A stretch of 15,923 nucleotides of DNA, taken from assembly GCA_035695715.1 (NCBI GenBank), contig DASRRM010000039.1, positions 1 to 15,923 of the forward strand, written 5' to 3'. Positions 9,510-15,848 of the stretch are shown in pieces. The DNA is from RYN-428 sp035695715. Lineage in GTDB: Bacteria; Planctomycetota; Phycisphaerae; Tepidisphaerales; Tepidisphaeraceae. The stretch's first letter is position 1. Every line of letters starts with the position of its first letter. A program made the translations under genes and the position numbers. The notes beneath the pieces are model-generated. The model was not told where the DNA came from and did no database searches. It saw only the letters and a program-made list of their open reading frames with translations.

Positions 9510-10190
9510 ATGAGTAATGTGAGCTTAAGAATTCCACCGACCGCACCGCTGGCTGACACGTTAAATGAAATGCCGCCGTCCTTACGAGGTGTGCTCCGGG
9601 AGGGATTTGGCCTTATCGCGAGCCAGGATCCAGTTCGGTATCCTCAAATTGCGACGGCGGCCCTTGAATCCCTGGCCTCGCCTTCTGATGCGACCGAGCG
9701 ACGGATTCTTTTGCAGGTGAGCGAAAACGAAGATGCCGGAAAACAGATACTCGCGTCGGCGACATTTCTCGCGTGGCTTGTATCGACCCGGAAAGAAGAA
9801 CTTACGAAAATACTTAGCGTTGCCGCGGAAGCGCAGATAATAGGTGAATCTGCTGTAAAGCCGGTAACTCTTTTGGCAACGCTCCTGGCTTCCGACAAGG
9901 CGCAAATCCGGCAGAACATGGAGCGAGCTAGGCTCGGCGCTGCGGTTTTGCCATCGCTTTCCGAGTTCAGCGTGGTAATCGATGTGCGGCTCGATTTCGA
10001 AAAGGATATGACCGGGCCGAGCGGAGAAGTTGGGCTGGCCGTACCGGTTGCGGTGGTTCATCTAGACACAGATTCGTATAACCAGGAGGCTTGGTTCCAG
10101 ATGACTCGCCCGGAGTTGGAAAATATGATCGATCGCCTTCAGCTCGCGCTGGATCGCCTGAAAAAGGCCGAAATTTGGGTCAAAAAATGA
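9510..10190 (+). CDS. soluble hypothetical protein with COMM-domain-like C-terminus
   Basis: The 226-residue protein starts at ATG 9510, the first ATG; a TTG 48 bases earlier is unlikely. No signal or membrane segment. Residues 1-145 are almost wholly helical by eye (SLRGVLREGFGLIA, ATFLAWLVSTRKEELTKIL). Residues about 153-226 run LPSLSEFSVVIDVRLDFEKD, VPVAVVHLDTD, WFQMTRPELENMIDRLQLAL, KKAEIW. This is strand-strand-strand-helix with an FxMTxxELxxxIxxL signature close to the COMM domain of eukaryotic COMMD proteins, which also have a helical N-terminal half. The likeness is from pattern memory and needs structural confirmation. Its stop overlaps the next start (ATGA, 10187-10190). As first gene of the operon it may form a complex with the two membrane proteins. 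Confidence 0.65.
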   Translation: MSNVSLRIPPTAPLADTLNEMPPSLRGVLREGFGLIASQDPVRYPQIATAALESLASPSDATERRILLQVSENEDAGKQILASATFLAWLVSTRKEELTKILSVAAEAQIIGESAVKPVTLLATLLASDKAQIRQNMERARLGAAVLPSLSEFSVVIDVRLDFEKDMTGPSGEVGLAVPVAVVHLDTDSYNQEAWFQMTRPELENMIDRLQLALDRLKKAEIWVKK

Positions 10191-10498
10191 GGGCGGTAAT
10201 GTTCTCCACACCGCAATGGAACTGGTCGCAAATAGCGTTTACCGCCGTTGGTGTTGCTGTTTTCTGGGGTAAATGGGGTCGAAAGGAACTGAAAGTATAC
10301 GCCTTATCGGACCTTGTTAAGCTTCTGCCGGGGAATTCGAAATTCCATTTCTTTGTAGAATTCGTTATATTCTTGGTGCTAGGATGCGCCGTTGGCATTT
10401 GCTTCGCGAACCCTACGAATCCAGCTCAGGCGATTACGGCTGGATTCGGTTGGACTGGATTCCTAAGCACCACAAAACCGAAAAAGGCGACGAAATGA
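10187..10498 (+). CDS. small membrane protein, second gene of the operon
   Basis: This 103-residue protein starts at ATG 10187, inside the ATGA overlap with the previous stop. Hydrophobic segments lie at about 13-29 (WSQIAFTAVGVAVFWGK), 53-74 (FHFFVEFVIFLVLGCAVGICFA) and a shorter one at 80-94 (AQAITAGFGWTGFL). A basic loop (KWGRKELK) and the Lys-rich tail (TTKPKKATK) are probably cytoplasmic. The codon choice is less GC-rich than in the flanking PSCyt gene. Size and topology recall holins and other small effector or partner membrane proteins, but no family is recognised. It is tightly coupled by 4-base overlaps on both sides, so its product is likely made in a fixed ratio with its neighbours. 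Confidence 0.7.
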   Translation: MRAVMFSTPQWNWSQIAFTAVGVAVFWGKWGRKELKVYALSDLVKLLPGNSKFHFFVEFVIFLVLGCAVGICFANPTNPAQAITAGFGWTGFLSTTKPKKATK

Positions 10499-11097
10499 AC
10501 GAGCGAAAATACAATATCGCAACCAACGCATGCATTATAACGGCGGTCGCATGCTCGATGGTCTTTGGCTGCGCGCAATCGTCGAGGCTTATCAAAGGAC
10601 TATCTCTCGGCACAGCAATCGCCGCGGGTCTCGCGTCCGTCAGTGCCTATTTTTGCTTTCATCTTGCTGACGGTGATAAGGCAGAGGCCTGTGAGGATGA
10701 TGTTCCGCCACATATACCGTTGCCCACGGACACGAGTTCAAAGGTGATCGCGGTTTCTTCAACGTCAATGCCCGCCGTTCCCATCCGACGCGAATGGCCG
10801 TCACAGACGAGGGCGGAAAACTTATCGAACGAATATCTCGCAAGCGTCCTCCGGACCGTCTTTCTTCACAAGTCGACCCAAATCGACATTCGAGTACGTC
10901 GTCGGGATATTTTTGCCGCTGATGTCATTAAAATTGTTCAAAGGTTGGCAGAAGATGACGCAATCTCGTATGAGTTCGTATACGGCAATGATGGATCTTT
11001 AACTATAAGACCAGCGCGCACAAAGGCCGTTGCGGAAGAGGATGTGCCGTCGACAAGGCGCGGGTCTAAGCCCTCGGGACTCCGGCTCGCAATTTAG
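10495..11097 (+). CDS. membrane-anchored hypothetical protein, third gene of the operon
   Basis: This 200-residue protein starts at ATG 10495, overlapping the previous stop by 4 bases. Two hydrophobic segments lie at about 8-26 (ATNACIITAVACSMVFGCA) and 36-57 (LSLGTAIAAGLASVSAYFCFHL). An acidic, Pro/Ser/Thr-rich linker (about 60-105) leads to a compact domain at 108-173 (LSNEYLASVLRTVFLHKSTQIDIRVRRRDIF; KIVQRLAEDDAISYEFVYGNDGSLTIRP). The pattern is helix-strand-helix-strand-strand, like a small alpha/beta binding domain. The tail is basic. With both segments near the N-terminus, the domain would face the cytoplasm, where the first gene's soluble product could bind. No named family is recognised. 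Confidence 0.65.
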   Translation: MNERKYNIATNACIITAVACSMVFGCAQSSRLIKGLSLGTAIAAGLASVSAYFCFHLADGDKAEACEDDVPPHIPLPTDTSSKVIAVSSTSMPAVPIRREWPSQTRAENLSNEYLASVLRTVFLHKSTQIDIRVRRRDIFAADVIKIVQRLAEDDAISYEFVYGNDGSLTIRPARTKAVAEEDVPSTRRGSKPSGLRLAI

Positions 11098-11162
11098 AAT
11101 GGTGCCAATGCTTCCGTGGGATGGCATGATCTTACACGGAGGAGCGAGAACTTGCTCGGGCT

Positions 11163-12632
11163 ATGGGATACCATAAGTCGAATAACCTCATCACCCGCCG
11201 CGACTGGCTTTCCCGCGCTGGAGGCGGCTTGGGCCTTCTCGGCTTGGCGGCGCTTCTCGCCGATGAAGGGCTGCTGGCCCCAGGCGCGCAAGGCGCGCTT
11301 TCGGCCGCCCGGTCGAATGACCCGATGATGCCGCGGGCGCCGCATTTTCCTGCCCGCGCCAAACATGTCATCTGGATTTTCATCAATGGTGGGCCGAGCC
11401 ATGTGGATACCTGGGAATATAAGCCGGGGTTGGAAAAATATGATGGCAAGCCGCTGAAAGGGATGGACCCGCAGACCGGATTTTTCGCCGATGCCGTGGG
11501 GCCGTTGATGAAATCGCCGTTTAAGTTCACCCCGCGCGGACAATGCGGGAAAATGGTGTCGAGTATATTTCCTCACTTGGGCGAGCATGTCGACAAGATG
11601 GCGTTTATTCATTCGGGGCATACCGAATCCAACAATCACAGCCCGGCCCTTTTCATGATGAACTGCGGCCTGCCGAAAATGGGGCTGCCTTGCGTGGGGT
11701 CGTGGGTGACTTATGGCCTTGGCTCGCAGAGCCGCGATTTGCCGGCATTTGTGGTCATGTCCGACCCGAAGGGCCGCGGCTTACCCAAGGGAAACGCCAG
11801 CAACTGGAGCAGCGGCTTTCTGCCCGGCGTCTACCAGGGCACATTTTTGCAGCCCGGCAACGAGCCTATCGCAAACTTGCGGCGGCCGGGAATCATGACC
11901 CAGCAGCAGCAGCGCGCTGAGCTGGATTTCGTCGCCAGCCTCGATCGCCGGCATGAGGCAAAGTTATCCGCCGAGGCCGAGCTCACCGCCCGCGTCGAAA
12001 GTTTTGAGCTGGCGTATCGCATGCAGTCCGCCGCCCCCGAGGCGCTCGACGTCGACAACGAGCCGGCCCACATCAAGGCGCTCTACGGCTTCGACGACCC
12101 GCGCTGCGCCCACGTCGCCCGCCAATGCCTCATCGCCCGGCGAATGGTCGAGCGCGGCGTGCGCTTCGTGCAGATTTATTCCGGCGGCATGGAAAACGAA
12201 CGAAGCTGGGACGGGCACGTCAACATCTTCGGCAATCACACCCAGTTCGCCGGCGAAACCGACCAGCCCGTCGCCGGCCTCTTGGCGGACCTGGCGCAGC
12301 GCGGCTTGCTGGATGAGACGCTGGTGATCTGGGGCGGCGAATTCGGCCGCCTGCCCGTCTCGCAAAAAGGCGCCAAGCCCGGCCGCGACCACAATCCCCA
12401 CGCCTTCACCGCCTGGCTTGCCGGCGGCGGCGCCAAGGGCGGCGTCAGCCACGGCGCAACCGACGAAGTCGGCTTCAAAGCCGAACAGGACAAAGTCAGC
12501 GTCAACGATCTCCACGCCACGATCCTGCATCTGCTGGGGTTGAATCATGAAAAGCTGACGTACCGGTTCAATGGCCGGGATTTCAGGTTGACGGATGTGG
12601 CGGGGAAAGTGGTGGAGGAGATATTGGCGTAA
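11163..12632 (+). CDS. DUF1501 protein with Tat-type signal
   Basis: This is a 489-residue protein. The N-terminus carries a twin-arginine signal (TRRDWLSRAGGGLGLLGLAAL, residues 11-31), so export is probably in folded form. DUF1501 proteins belong to the alkaline-phosphatase/sulfatase superfamily. Visible hallmarks are VIWIFINGGPSHVDTWEYKP (69-88), the long central part with RRMVERGVRFVQIYSGG, GGEFGRLP and GRDHNPHAFTAWLAGGG. These proteins pair with PSCyt1/DUF1549/DUF1553 proteins in planctomycetes; here the pair is split by a three-gene operon. A GGAGGAG at 11138-11144 is about 18 bases from the ATG, which is further than usual; no other in-frame start lies between. Substrate unknown. Confidence 0.9.
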   Translation: MGYHKSNNLITRRDWLSRAGGGLGLLGLAALLADEGLLAPGAQGALSAARSNDPMMPRAPHFPARAKHVIWIFINGGPSHVDTWEYKPGLEKYDGKPLKGMDPQTGFFADAVGPLMKSPFKFTPRGQCGKMVSSIFPHLGEHVDKMAFIHSGHTESNNHSPALFMMNCGLPKMGLPCVGSWVTYGLGSQSRDLPAFVVMSDPKGRGLPKGNASNWSSGFLPGVYQGTFLQPGNEPIANLRRPGIMTQQQQRAELDFVASLDRRHEAKLSAEAELTARVESFELAYRMQSAAPEALDVDNEPAHIKALYGFDDPRCAHVARQCLIARRMVERGVRFVQIYSGGMENERSWDGHVNIFGNHTQFAGETDQPVAGLLADLAQRGLLDETLVIWGGEFGRLPVSQKGAKPGRDHNPHAFTAWLAGGGAKGGVSHGATDEVGFKAEQDKVSVNDLHATILHLLGLNHEKLTYRFNGRDFRLTDVAGKVVEEILA

Positions 12633-12636
12633 TCTT

Positions 12637-12738
12637 CAGTGGCACGGGCTTCCAGCCCGTGCGCTCGCGAATTTCTGTTCCACCTCGATCAACTGGGATT
12701 ATCGCGCATTGCCCACGGGCTGGAAGCCCGTGCCACTG
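12637..12738. repeat. 25-bp inverted repeat of the planctomycete GGCACGGGCTTCCAGCCCGTG type
   Basis: The left arm (12637-12661) and right arm (12714-12738) are perfect reverse complements over 25 bases around a 52-base spacer. Each arm is itself partly palindromic (CACGGGCTTCCAGCCCGTG). I recognise this motif as a dispersed repeat in many Planctomycetota, where its translation yields the spurious peptide GLEARATG. It fills the gap between the DUF1501 and methyltransferase genes, and could act as a terminator or be a mobile palindromic unit. Confidence 0.85.
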
Positions 12739-12746
12739 GACCTCGC

Positions 12747-13490
12747 ATGGATCCCTCCTACACCGAAGCATACGAGCAATTCGAACTCCGCCACTGGTGG
12801 TTTGTCGCGCGGCGGGAAATTATCCGCCAGGCCATCGCGCGATTCGTCCTCCCGAAATTCCCCAACCCGCGCTGGCTCGACATCGGCTGCGGCACCGGCG
12901 TGCTGCTGAATGCCTGGCCGGAGATTACCGACAAAATCGGCCTGGAAATGGACGGCCCTTCCGTCCAGCGCGCCAAGGCCAAAGGCCTGGACGTGCGGCA
13001 GGTTTCGCCGAAATGGGATTTTTCTGAATATGGCACGTTCGATTTCATCACCCTCACCGATGTGATCGAGCACGTCGAGCACGAGCAGCAGGCGATCGAT
13101 GCCGTGCGCGCGGTTTTGCGAAATGATGGAATATTGCTCATAACCGTGCCGGCGTTGATGAGCCTCTGGTCGGGGCATGATGTGGTGAACCGGCATTTTC
13201 GAAGATATACCCGCGAGTCGTTGCTGCGGCTGTTTCCCGGCGGGCAATGGACGGTGTTGCAGGCCAGCTATTTTTCTTCGCTGCTGTTGCCGCTGATCTG
13301 GACGGCGCGTAAATGGAAGAATTTCCGCACGCGGGGGAAGGAGCAATCGCATGCCGGGCATGATTTTAAATTTGGCGCGATGGATGGATTGCTCAAGACG
13401 ATTTTTCGATTGGAAAAGCCATTATTGCGCTGGATGAATCTTCCGCTGGGGAGCTCGGTTTTGCTGGTGTTACGAAAGGGCGGGATTTGA
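12747..13490 (+). CDS. class I SAM-dependent methyltransferase
   Basis: The 247-residue protein starts at ATG 12747, just after the inverted repeat. An in-frame start at 12639 would run through the repeat and add a spurious 36-residue N-terminus. The SAM-binding motif I is WLDIGCGTG (43-51); an acidic residue follows the second strand (GLEMDG, 65-70). DVIEHVEHEQQAIDAV (105-120) and RNDGILLITVPALMSLWSGHDVVNRHFRRYTRESLLRLF follow, typical of the Methyltransf_23-like family found with polysaccharide or glycolipid genes. There is a C-terminal hydrophobic stretch (FSSLLLPLIW) that may touch the membrane. The substrate is unknown. The last 14 codons are partly duplicated 1.1 kb downstream (14605-14643), bracketing TA module B. 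Confidence 0.85.
   Translation: MDPSYTEAYEQFELRHWWFVARREIIRQAIARFVLPKFPNPRWLDIGCGTGVLLNAWPEITDKIGLEMDGPSVQRAKAKGLDVRQVSPKWDFSEYGTFDFITLTDVIEHVEHEQQAIDAVRAVLRNDGILLITVPALMSLWSGHDVVNRHFRRYTRESLLRLFPGGQWTVLQASYFSSLLLPLIWTARKWKNFRTRGKEQSHAGHDFKFGAMDGLLKTIFRLEKPLLRWMNLPLGSSVLLVLRKGGI
13440..13478 (+). repeat. 39-base direct repeat, left copy (methyltransferase gene end)
   Basis: These bases encode LPLGSSVLLVLRK at the end of the methyltransferase gene and match 33 of 39 bases at 14605-14643 in the same orientation. Together the two copies bracket the TA module B segment. Confidence 0.75.
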
Positions 13491-13598
13491 TGAACCGGGG
13501 CGACGGGGTGAGCGGACTGACGTGCCGTCAAAGCTGATATCGTCCACCGCTTGCCTTGCAGTTTGCCTGAACTTATCATTTGTCAAGGATAATTGATC

Positions 13599-13628
13599 TT
13601 GACCTTGCTCACGTTCGATGCCGATAAT
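13599..13628 (+). promoter_or_regulatory. probable sigma70-type promoter of TA module B
   Basis: TTGACC (13599-13604) and GATAAT (13623-13628) are separated by 18 bases, a good sigma70-type match. The predicted transcription start near 13635 lies only a few bases before the ATG at 13642. That implies a very short leader, or use of the later ATG at 13705. Confidence 0.5.
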
Positions 13629-13641
13629 ACTTGAGGGGTTC

Positions 13642-14199
13642 ATGGTCGGTTACGACCGAATGGCTTGGAAGGTTTGTGGCGCGAATCGAAGGGTGTGTAT
13701 TCCAATGGCAAGTGCTGTCCAAAGACAACTCACCGCATACCACGACTCAGTGATGGAGGCCAGCAAGCTCGCGGTGCAATGTTGGGACCGGCATCCAAAG
13801 CTACAGGAGATGATCCTGATGGGACCATCGGTGGTGAACCTTGTCAAGCATATTAAGGATTCTTCGGGGTGCGTCGATGCGATCGCCATTGACCCGCTGA
13901 ATGAATTGCTTCGTAGCATGAATCAGCTATTGGAAATGACAGCCGTGATTCTTGAGCACGACTTTGCCTTTAAGGGGCTTTCCGAATTTGAAGAATCGAT
14001 GACCCGGCTTCGCTTCCTGATCGCGAATGTCATGGACGCAAAGGACGCGAAGAACACGCCTGCTGGGGAGCTCTCTTGCACGGGGTGCGATTCAGCCGAA
14101 GCGTTTGAATCATTGGGCAAAGAGCTCCCGCCACCCCAATCCTGGTTTGAAGAGAACTTCCAGGGAATGCGCGGATCGACCCACAAATCGCATGGATGA
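13642..14199 (+). CDS. putative antitoxin of TA module B
   Basis: The 185-residue protein starts at ATG 13642, preceded by GAGGGG. ATG 13705 (MASAVQRQLT) is an alternative that suits the promoter position better. The body (about 22-135) is helical, with no RHH signature and no recognised DNA-binding motif (AVQRQLTAYHDSVMEASKLAVQ; LNELLRSMNQLLEMTAVILEHD). The C-terminus carries PPPQSWFEENFQGMRGST, matching the tail of the RHH antitoxin of module A at 11 of 18 positions, while the two DNA stretches differ at many synonymous sites. It precedes and overlaps a frameshifted homologue of the module A toxin. Antitoxin function is inferred from the shared tail and gene order. GC is lower than in flanking genes (47% in one 60-base sample at 13801). 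Confidence 0.6.
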   Translation: MVGYDRMAWKVCGANRRVCIPMASAVQRQLTAYHDSVMEASKLAVQCWDRHPKLQEMILMGPSVVNLVKHIKDSSGCVDAIAIDPLNELLRSMNQLLEMTAVILEHDFAFKGLSEFEESMTRLRFLIANVMDAKDAKNTPAGELSCTGCDSAEAFESLGKELPPPQSWFEENFQGMRGSTHKSHG

Positions 14200-14589
14200 A
14201 ACTGGGAGTATGGGCACTCGAATCCCATTTCAGCCGGGGAGCATTGTTTGGTCGCTTATATGCGACCGCAACGGCAACAATCCCGAAGAGCGCCCATTAT
14301 TGGTGATTCGTCCCGCCCCATCAACCGCGACGCCATCTTATGCTGTATCGCCATTTCGACGGTTCCCGGCGATGATCCAAATGACCCGGCCGTGGAAATG
14401 CCCTGGGATGCGAAAACCGGCAGTACCACCGGGCTCTACAGGTGGTGCCGGGCGGTTTTGCTTTGGCACGTTTCGCTGGAGCAGTCAAAGGTCACCGATC
14501 ACACGGGGAGAATAACAAAGACGCAACTCGACGAAATCATCGCTCAGCGCGAGAACGCGATGGCCTACAGATCGAAACCGGGCCGATAG
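14192..14589 (+). pseudogene. PemK/MazF-like toxin of TA module B, one-base frameshift
   Basis: Frame 2 from ATG 14192 (overlapping the antitoxin stop by 8 bases) gives PGSIVWSLICDRNG and RPLLVIRPAP, parallel to NGMVVWARVPDRNG and RPLLITSVHP in toxin A. The homology then continues in frame 1: INRDAILCCIAISTVPG, PAVEMPWDAKTGSTTGLY, W-x-V and LDEII. The frames meet at CCCC (14316-14319); adding one C there restores a 132-residue protein with exactly the spacing of toxin A between RPLL and IST. Either the gene is inactivated by a single-base deletion, or the base was lost in sequencing or assembly. A homologous antitoxin-type partner is intact upstream. Programmed frameshifting is possible but less likely. 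Confidence 0.7.
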
Positions 14590-14604
14590 TCGTTAGGCAT
14601 ACTA

Positions 14605-14673
14605 CTTCCGCTGGGCAGTTCAGTTTTGCTGGTGGTGCAAAAGCGGGCCGAGGACGAAGGGATGAATGGGTAA
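14605..14673 (+). pseudogene. remnant of a methyltransferase gene 3' end (direct repeat, right copy)
   Basis: In frame, these bases encode LPLGSSVLLVVQKRAEDEGM up to a TAA at 14671-14673. The first ten residues are identical to the end of the methyltransferase at 12747-13490, and the first 39 bases match it at 33 positions. The upstream frame is closed by a TAG at 14587-14589, so only the gene end survives. It marks the right border of the TA module B segment. Confidence 0.6.
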
Positions 14674-14803
14674 TGAGGTGATTCATTATCGATGAAAGCG
14701 CCGTTCCTTCCCCATCGGCCTCTGGCCCGATCTCCCTTCATCCCTTGACCCCCAGCCCGCCAGCGGCATATCTTGATCGGACACTTTAACCAGGAGTTGT
14801 CCC

Positions 14804-15565
14804 ATGCTTACCCGGCTGACCGTGCCAGCGCGTCTTGGCTTTTTGACGTTGTGTTTTGTGCCGGCGGCGTTGCAGGCTGCGCCGGCAACTCAGCCATTCG
14901 AGCTGTTACCGGAAACCGCTCCGGCCCCGGCCCCGGCAACCGCTCCGGCCACCGCCCCGGCGCGGTATCCGGAAATCGCCCAGCCCGGCTATCCGCAAAC
15001 GGTGGTAACGGTTTATTCGCCGGCGACCAACGCGCCGCCGCCGCCGAATTCGGATTTTTCGCGGAATGATTTTTCCCTCAGCCTTGGCGGGCAGGGATTC
15101 ACCGCGCATGGCAACGGCGGCAACGACACCATCGGCTTTGTCACCTTTGACTTCGCCTGGTATTTCGTTCGCGATCTGTCGGTCGGGCTGGAACTTGGCC
15201 TCTCGCCGGGAACATTCGACCGCCATCACCATCATCACGACGACGGCGAAGATGATGGCCTGCGCGCTGAGGAGGAGATGGTCCTGCTGCATTGGGATTT
15301 TCTGCGCACCGGCGGCCTGGCGCTGTTCGCCGACGGGGGCGTGGGCGGCTTGCATGCCGACCCCGATTTTCCCAGCGGCGGGCGCCGCGACAGCTTTCTC
15401 GCCGGGGTCGGCGGCGGGCTAAGCCTGCGCCTGGCCAGCCATCTCTACGCCTCCGCCGGCGCTCGCGCCGCCTGGCTCAGCGGCGACCACGATGACGACC
15501 GCCATCATGGCCATCACTGGTCGGATGGGGTGCAATATTATGGAGAACTGACGTTCGCGTTTTAG
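14804..15565 (+). CDS. outer-membrane beta-barrel protein with His/Asp-rich loops
   Basis: The 253-residue protein starts at ATG 14804, with AGGAG 7 bases upstream. Residues 1-25 are a signal peptide ending ALQA. Residues 26-83 are a Pro/Ala/Thr-rich linker (TAPAPAPATAPATAPARYPE). Residues 84-253 alternate in the manner of amphipathic strands (FSLSLGGQGF, GFVTFDFAWYFV, LSVGLELGLS, GLALFADGGVGGL, FLAGVGGGLSLRL, LYASAGARAAWL) and end in YYGELTFAF. The terminal Phe is typical of proteins inserted by the BAM machinery. Two loops are metal-binder-like: HHHHHDDGEDD (141-151) and DHDDDRHHGHHW (228-239). It stands alone. An OmpA/OmpW-like or PagL-like barrel is the nearest general class; no catalytic residues are assigned. 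Confidence 0.75.
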   Translation: MLTRLTVPARLGFLTLCFVPAALQAAPATQPFELLPETAPAPAPATAPATAPARYPEIAQPGYPQTVVTVYSPATNAPPPPNSDFSRNDFSLSLGGQGFTAHGNGGNDTIGFVTFDFAWYFVRDLSVGLELGLSPGTFDRHHHHHDDGEDDGLRAEEEMVLLHWDFLRTGGLALFADGGVGGLHADPDFPSGGRRDSFLAGVGGGLSLRLASHLYASAGARAAWLSGDHDDDRHHGHHWSDGVQYYGELTFAF

Positions 15566-15595
15566 TGCGCGAACTCCCGGCAAATGCAGAAATGA

Positions 15596-15633
15596 ACGCC
15601 AAGACGCCAAGACCGCCAGGGTGGGACGCCAAG
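15596..15633. repeat. short tandem ACGCCAAG repeat
   Basis: The 8-base unit ACGCCAAG occurs at 15596-15603, 15604-15611 and 15626-15633, with a variant ACCGCCAG at 15612-15619. Arrays of this kind are familiar as dispersed repeats in planctomycete and related genomes (from memory). Confidence 0.6.
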
Positions 15634-15728
15634 AATACAATGGATTCATCTCTCTTTCCGGCCAGTGACATATCTCCGTAATCAATCGGTGGAGCAGACA
15701 TTCTTGTCTGTTTCGAATGGCGAGTTTC

Positions 15729-15810
15729 GTAGGGTGGGCGTACCCGCGCGTACCCGCCCACCACGTTTCGGTTGTGGGGCGGAACCGGTGGGCGAGTGCG
15801 CCCACCCTAC
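15729..15810. repeat. inverted repeat with GTAGGGTGGGCG arms
   Basis: The arms GTAGGGTGGGCG (15729-15740) and CGCCCACCCTAC (15799-15810) are perfect 12-bp reverse complements. One mismatch outside them extends to TTT/AAA. Inside, GTACCCGC occurs twice in direct orientation (15740-15747, 15750-15757). This gtagggtgggc motif recurs in planctomycete intergenic DNA as I recall it. Confidence 0.7.
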
Positions 15811-15848
15811 AAAACTACGCATCGCGGTACTCACAAAAAAGAATGAGC

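Larger units (their letters stand above)
9383..11162. other. lower-GC segment separating the PSCyt and DUF1501 genes
   Basis: PSCyt1/DUF1549/DUF1553 genes are commonly followed directly by a DUF1501 gene. Here 1.78 kb carrying three overlapping genes lies between them. Hand counts of single 60-base stretches give 47% GC at 9781 and 40% at 10321, against 62% at 8701 in the PSCyt gene. No transposase, integrase, tRNA or clear flanking repeat was found, so insertion by transfer is inferred from composition and gene order only. Confidence 0.5.
15566..15848. other. intergenic region with short repeats, no gene
   Basis: No coding frame here looks real; open frames run through repeat sequence. It contains copies of ACGCCAAG (15596-15603, 15604-15611, 15626-15633, with a variant at 15612-15619), a small palindrome CAGACATTCTTGTCTG (15695-15710), and a larger inverted repeat at 15729-15810. 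A weak 7-bp stem (GTTCGCG 15553-15559, CGCGAAC 15568-15574) spans the stop codon of the barrel gene and is not a convincing terminator. Confidence 0.6.

Noticed and set aside
12639..12746. Upstream extension of the methyltransferase
   Set aside because: The extra residues, including GLEARATG, are translations of the inverted repeat.
15221..15256. His run suggesting an engineered tag
   Set aside because: Codons are mixed (CAT and CAC), the run is internal, and a second His/Asp-rich loop occurs later in the protein, so it is natural.
15419..15805. Minus-strand frame over the barrel gene end and the repeats
   Set aside because: It is made of repeat sequence and antisense coding; no ribosome binding site or domain.
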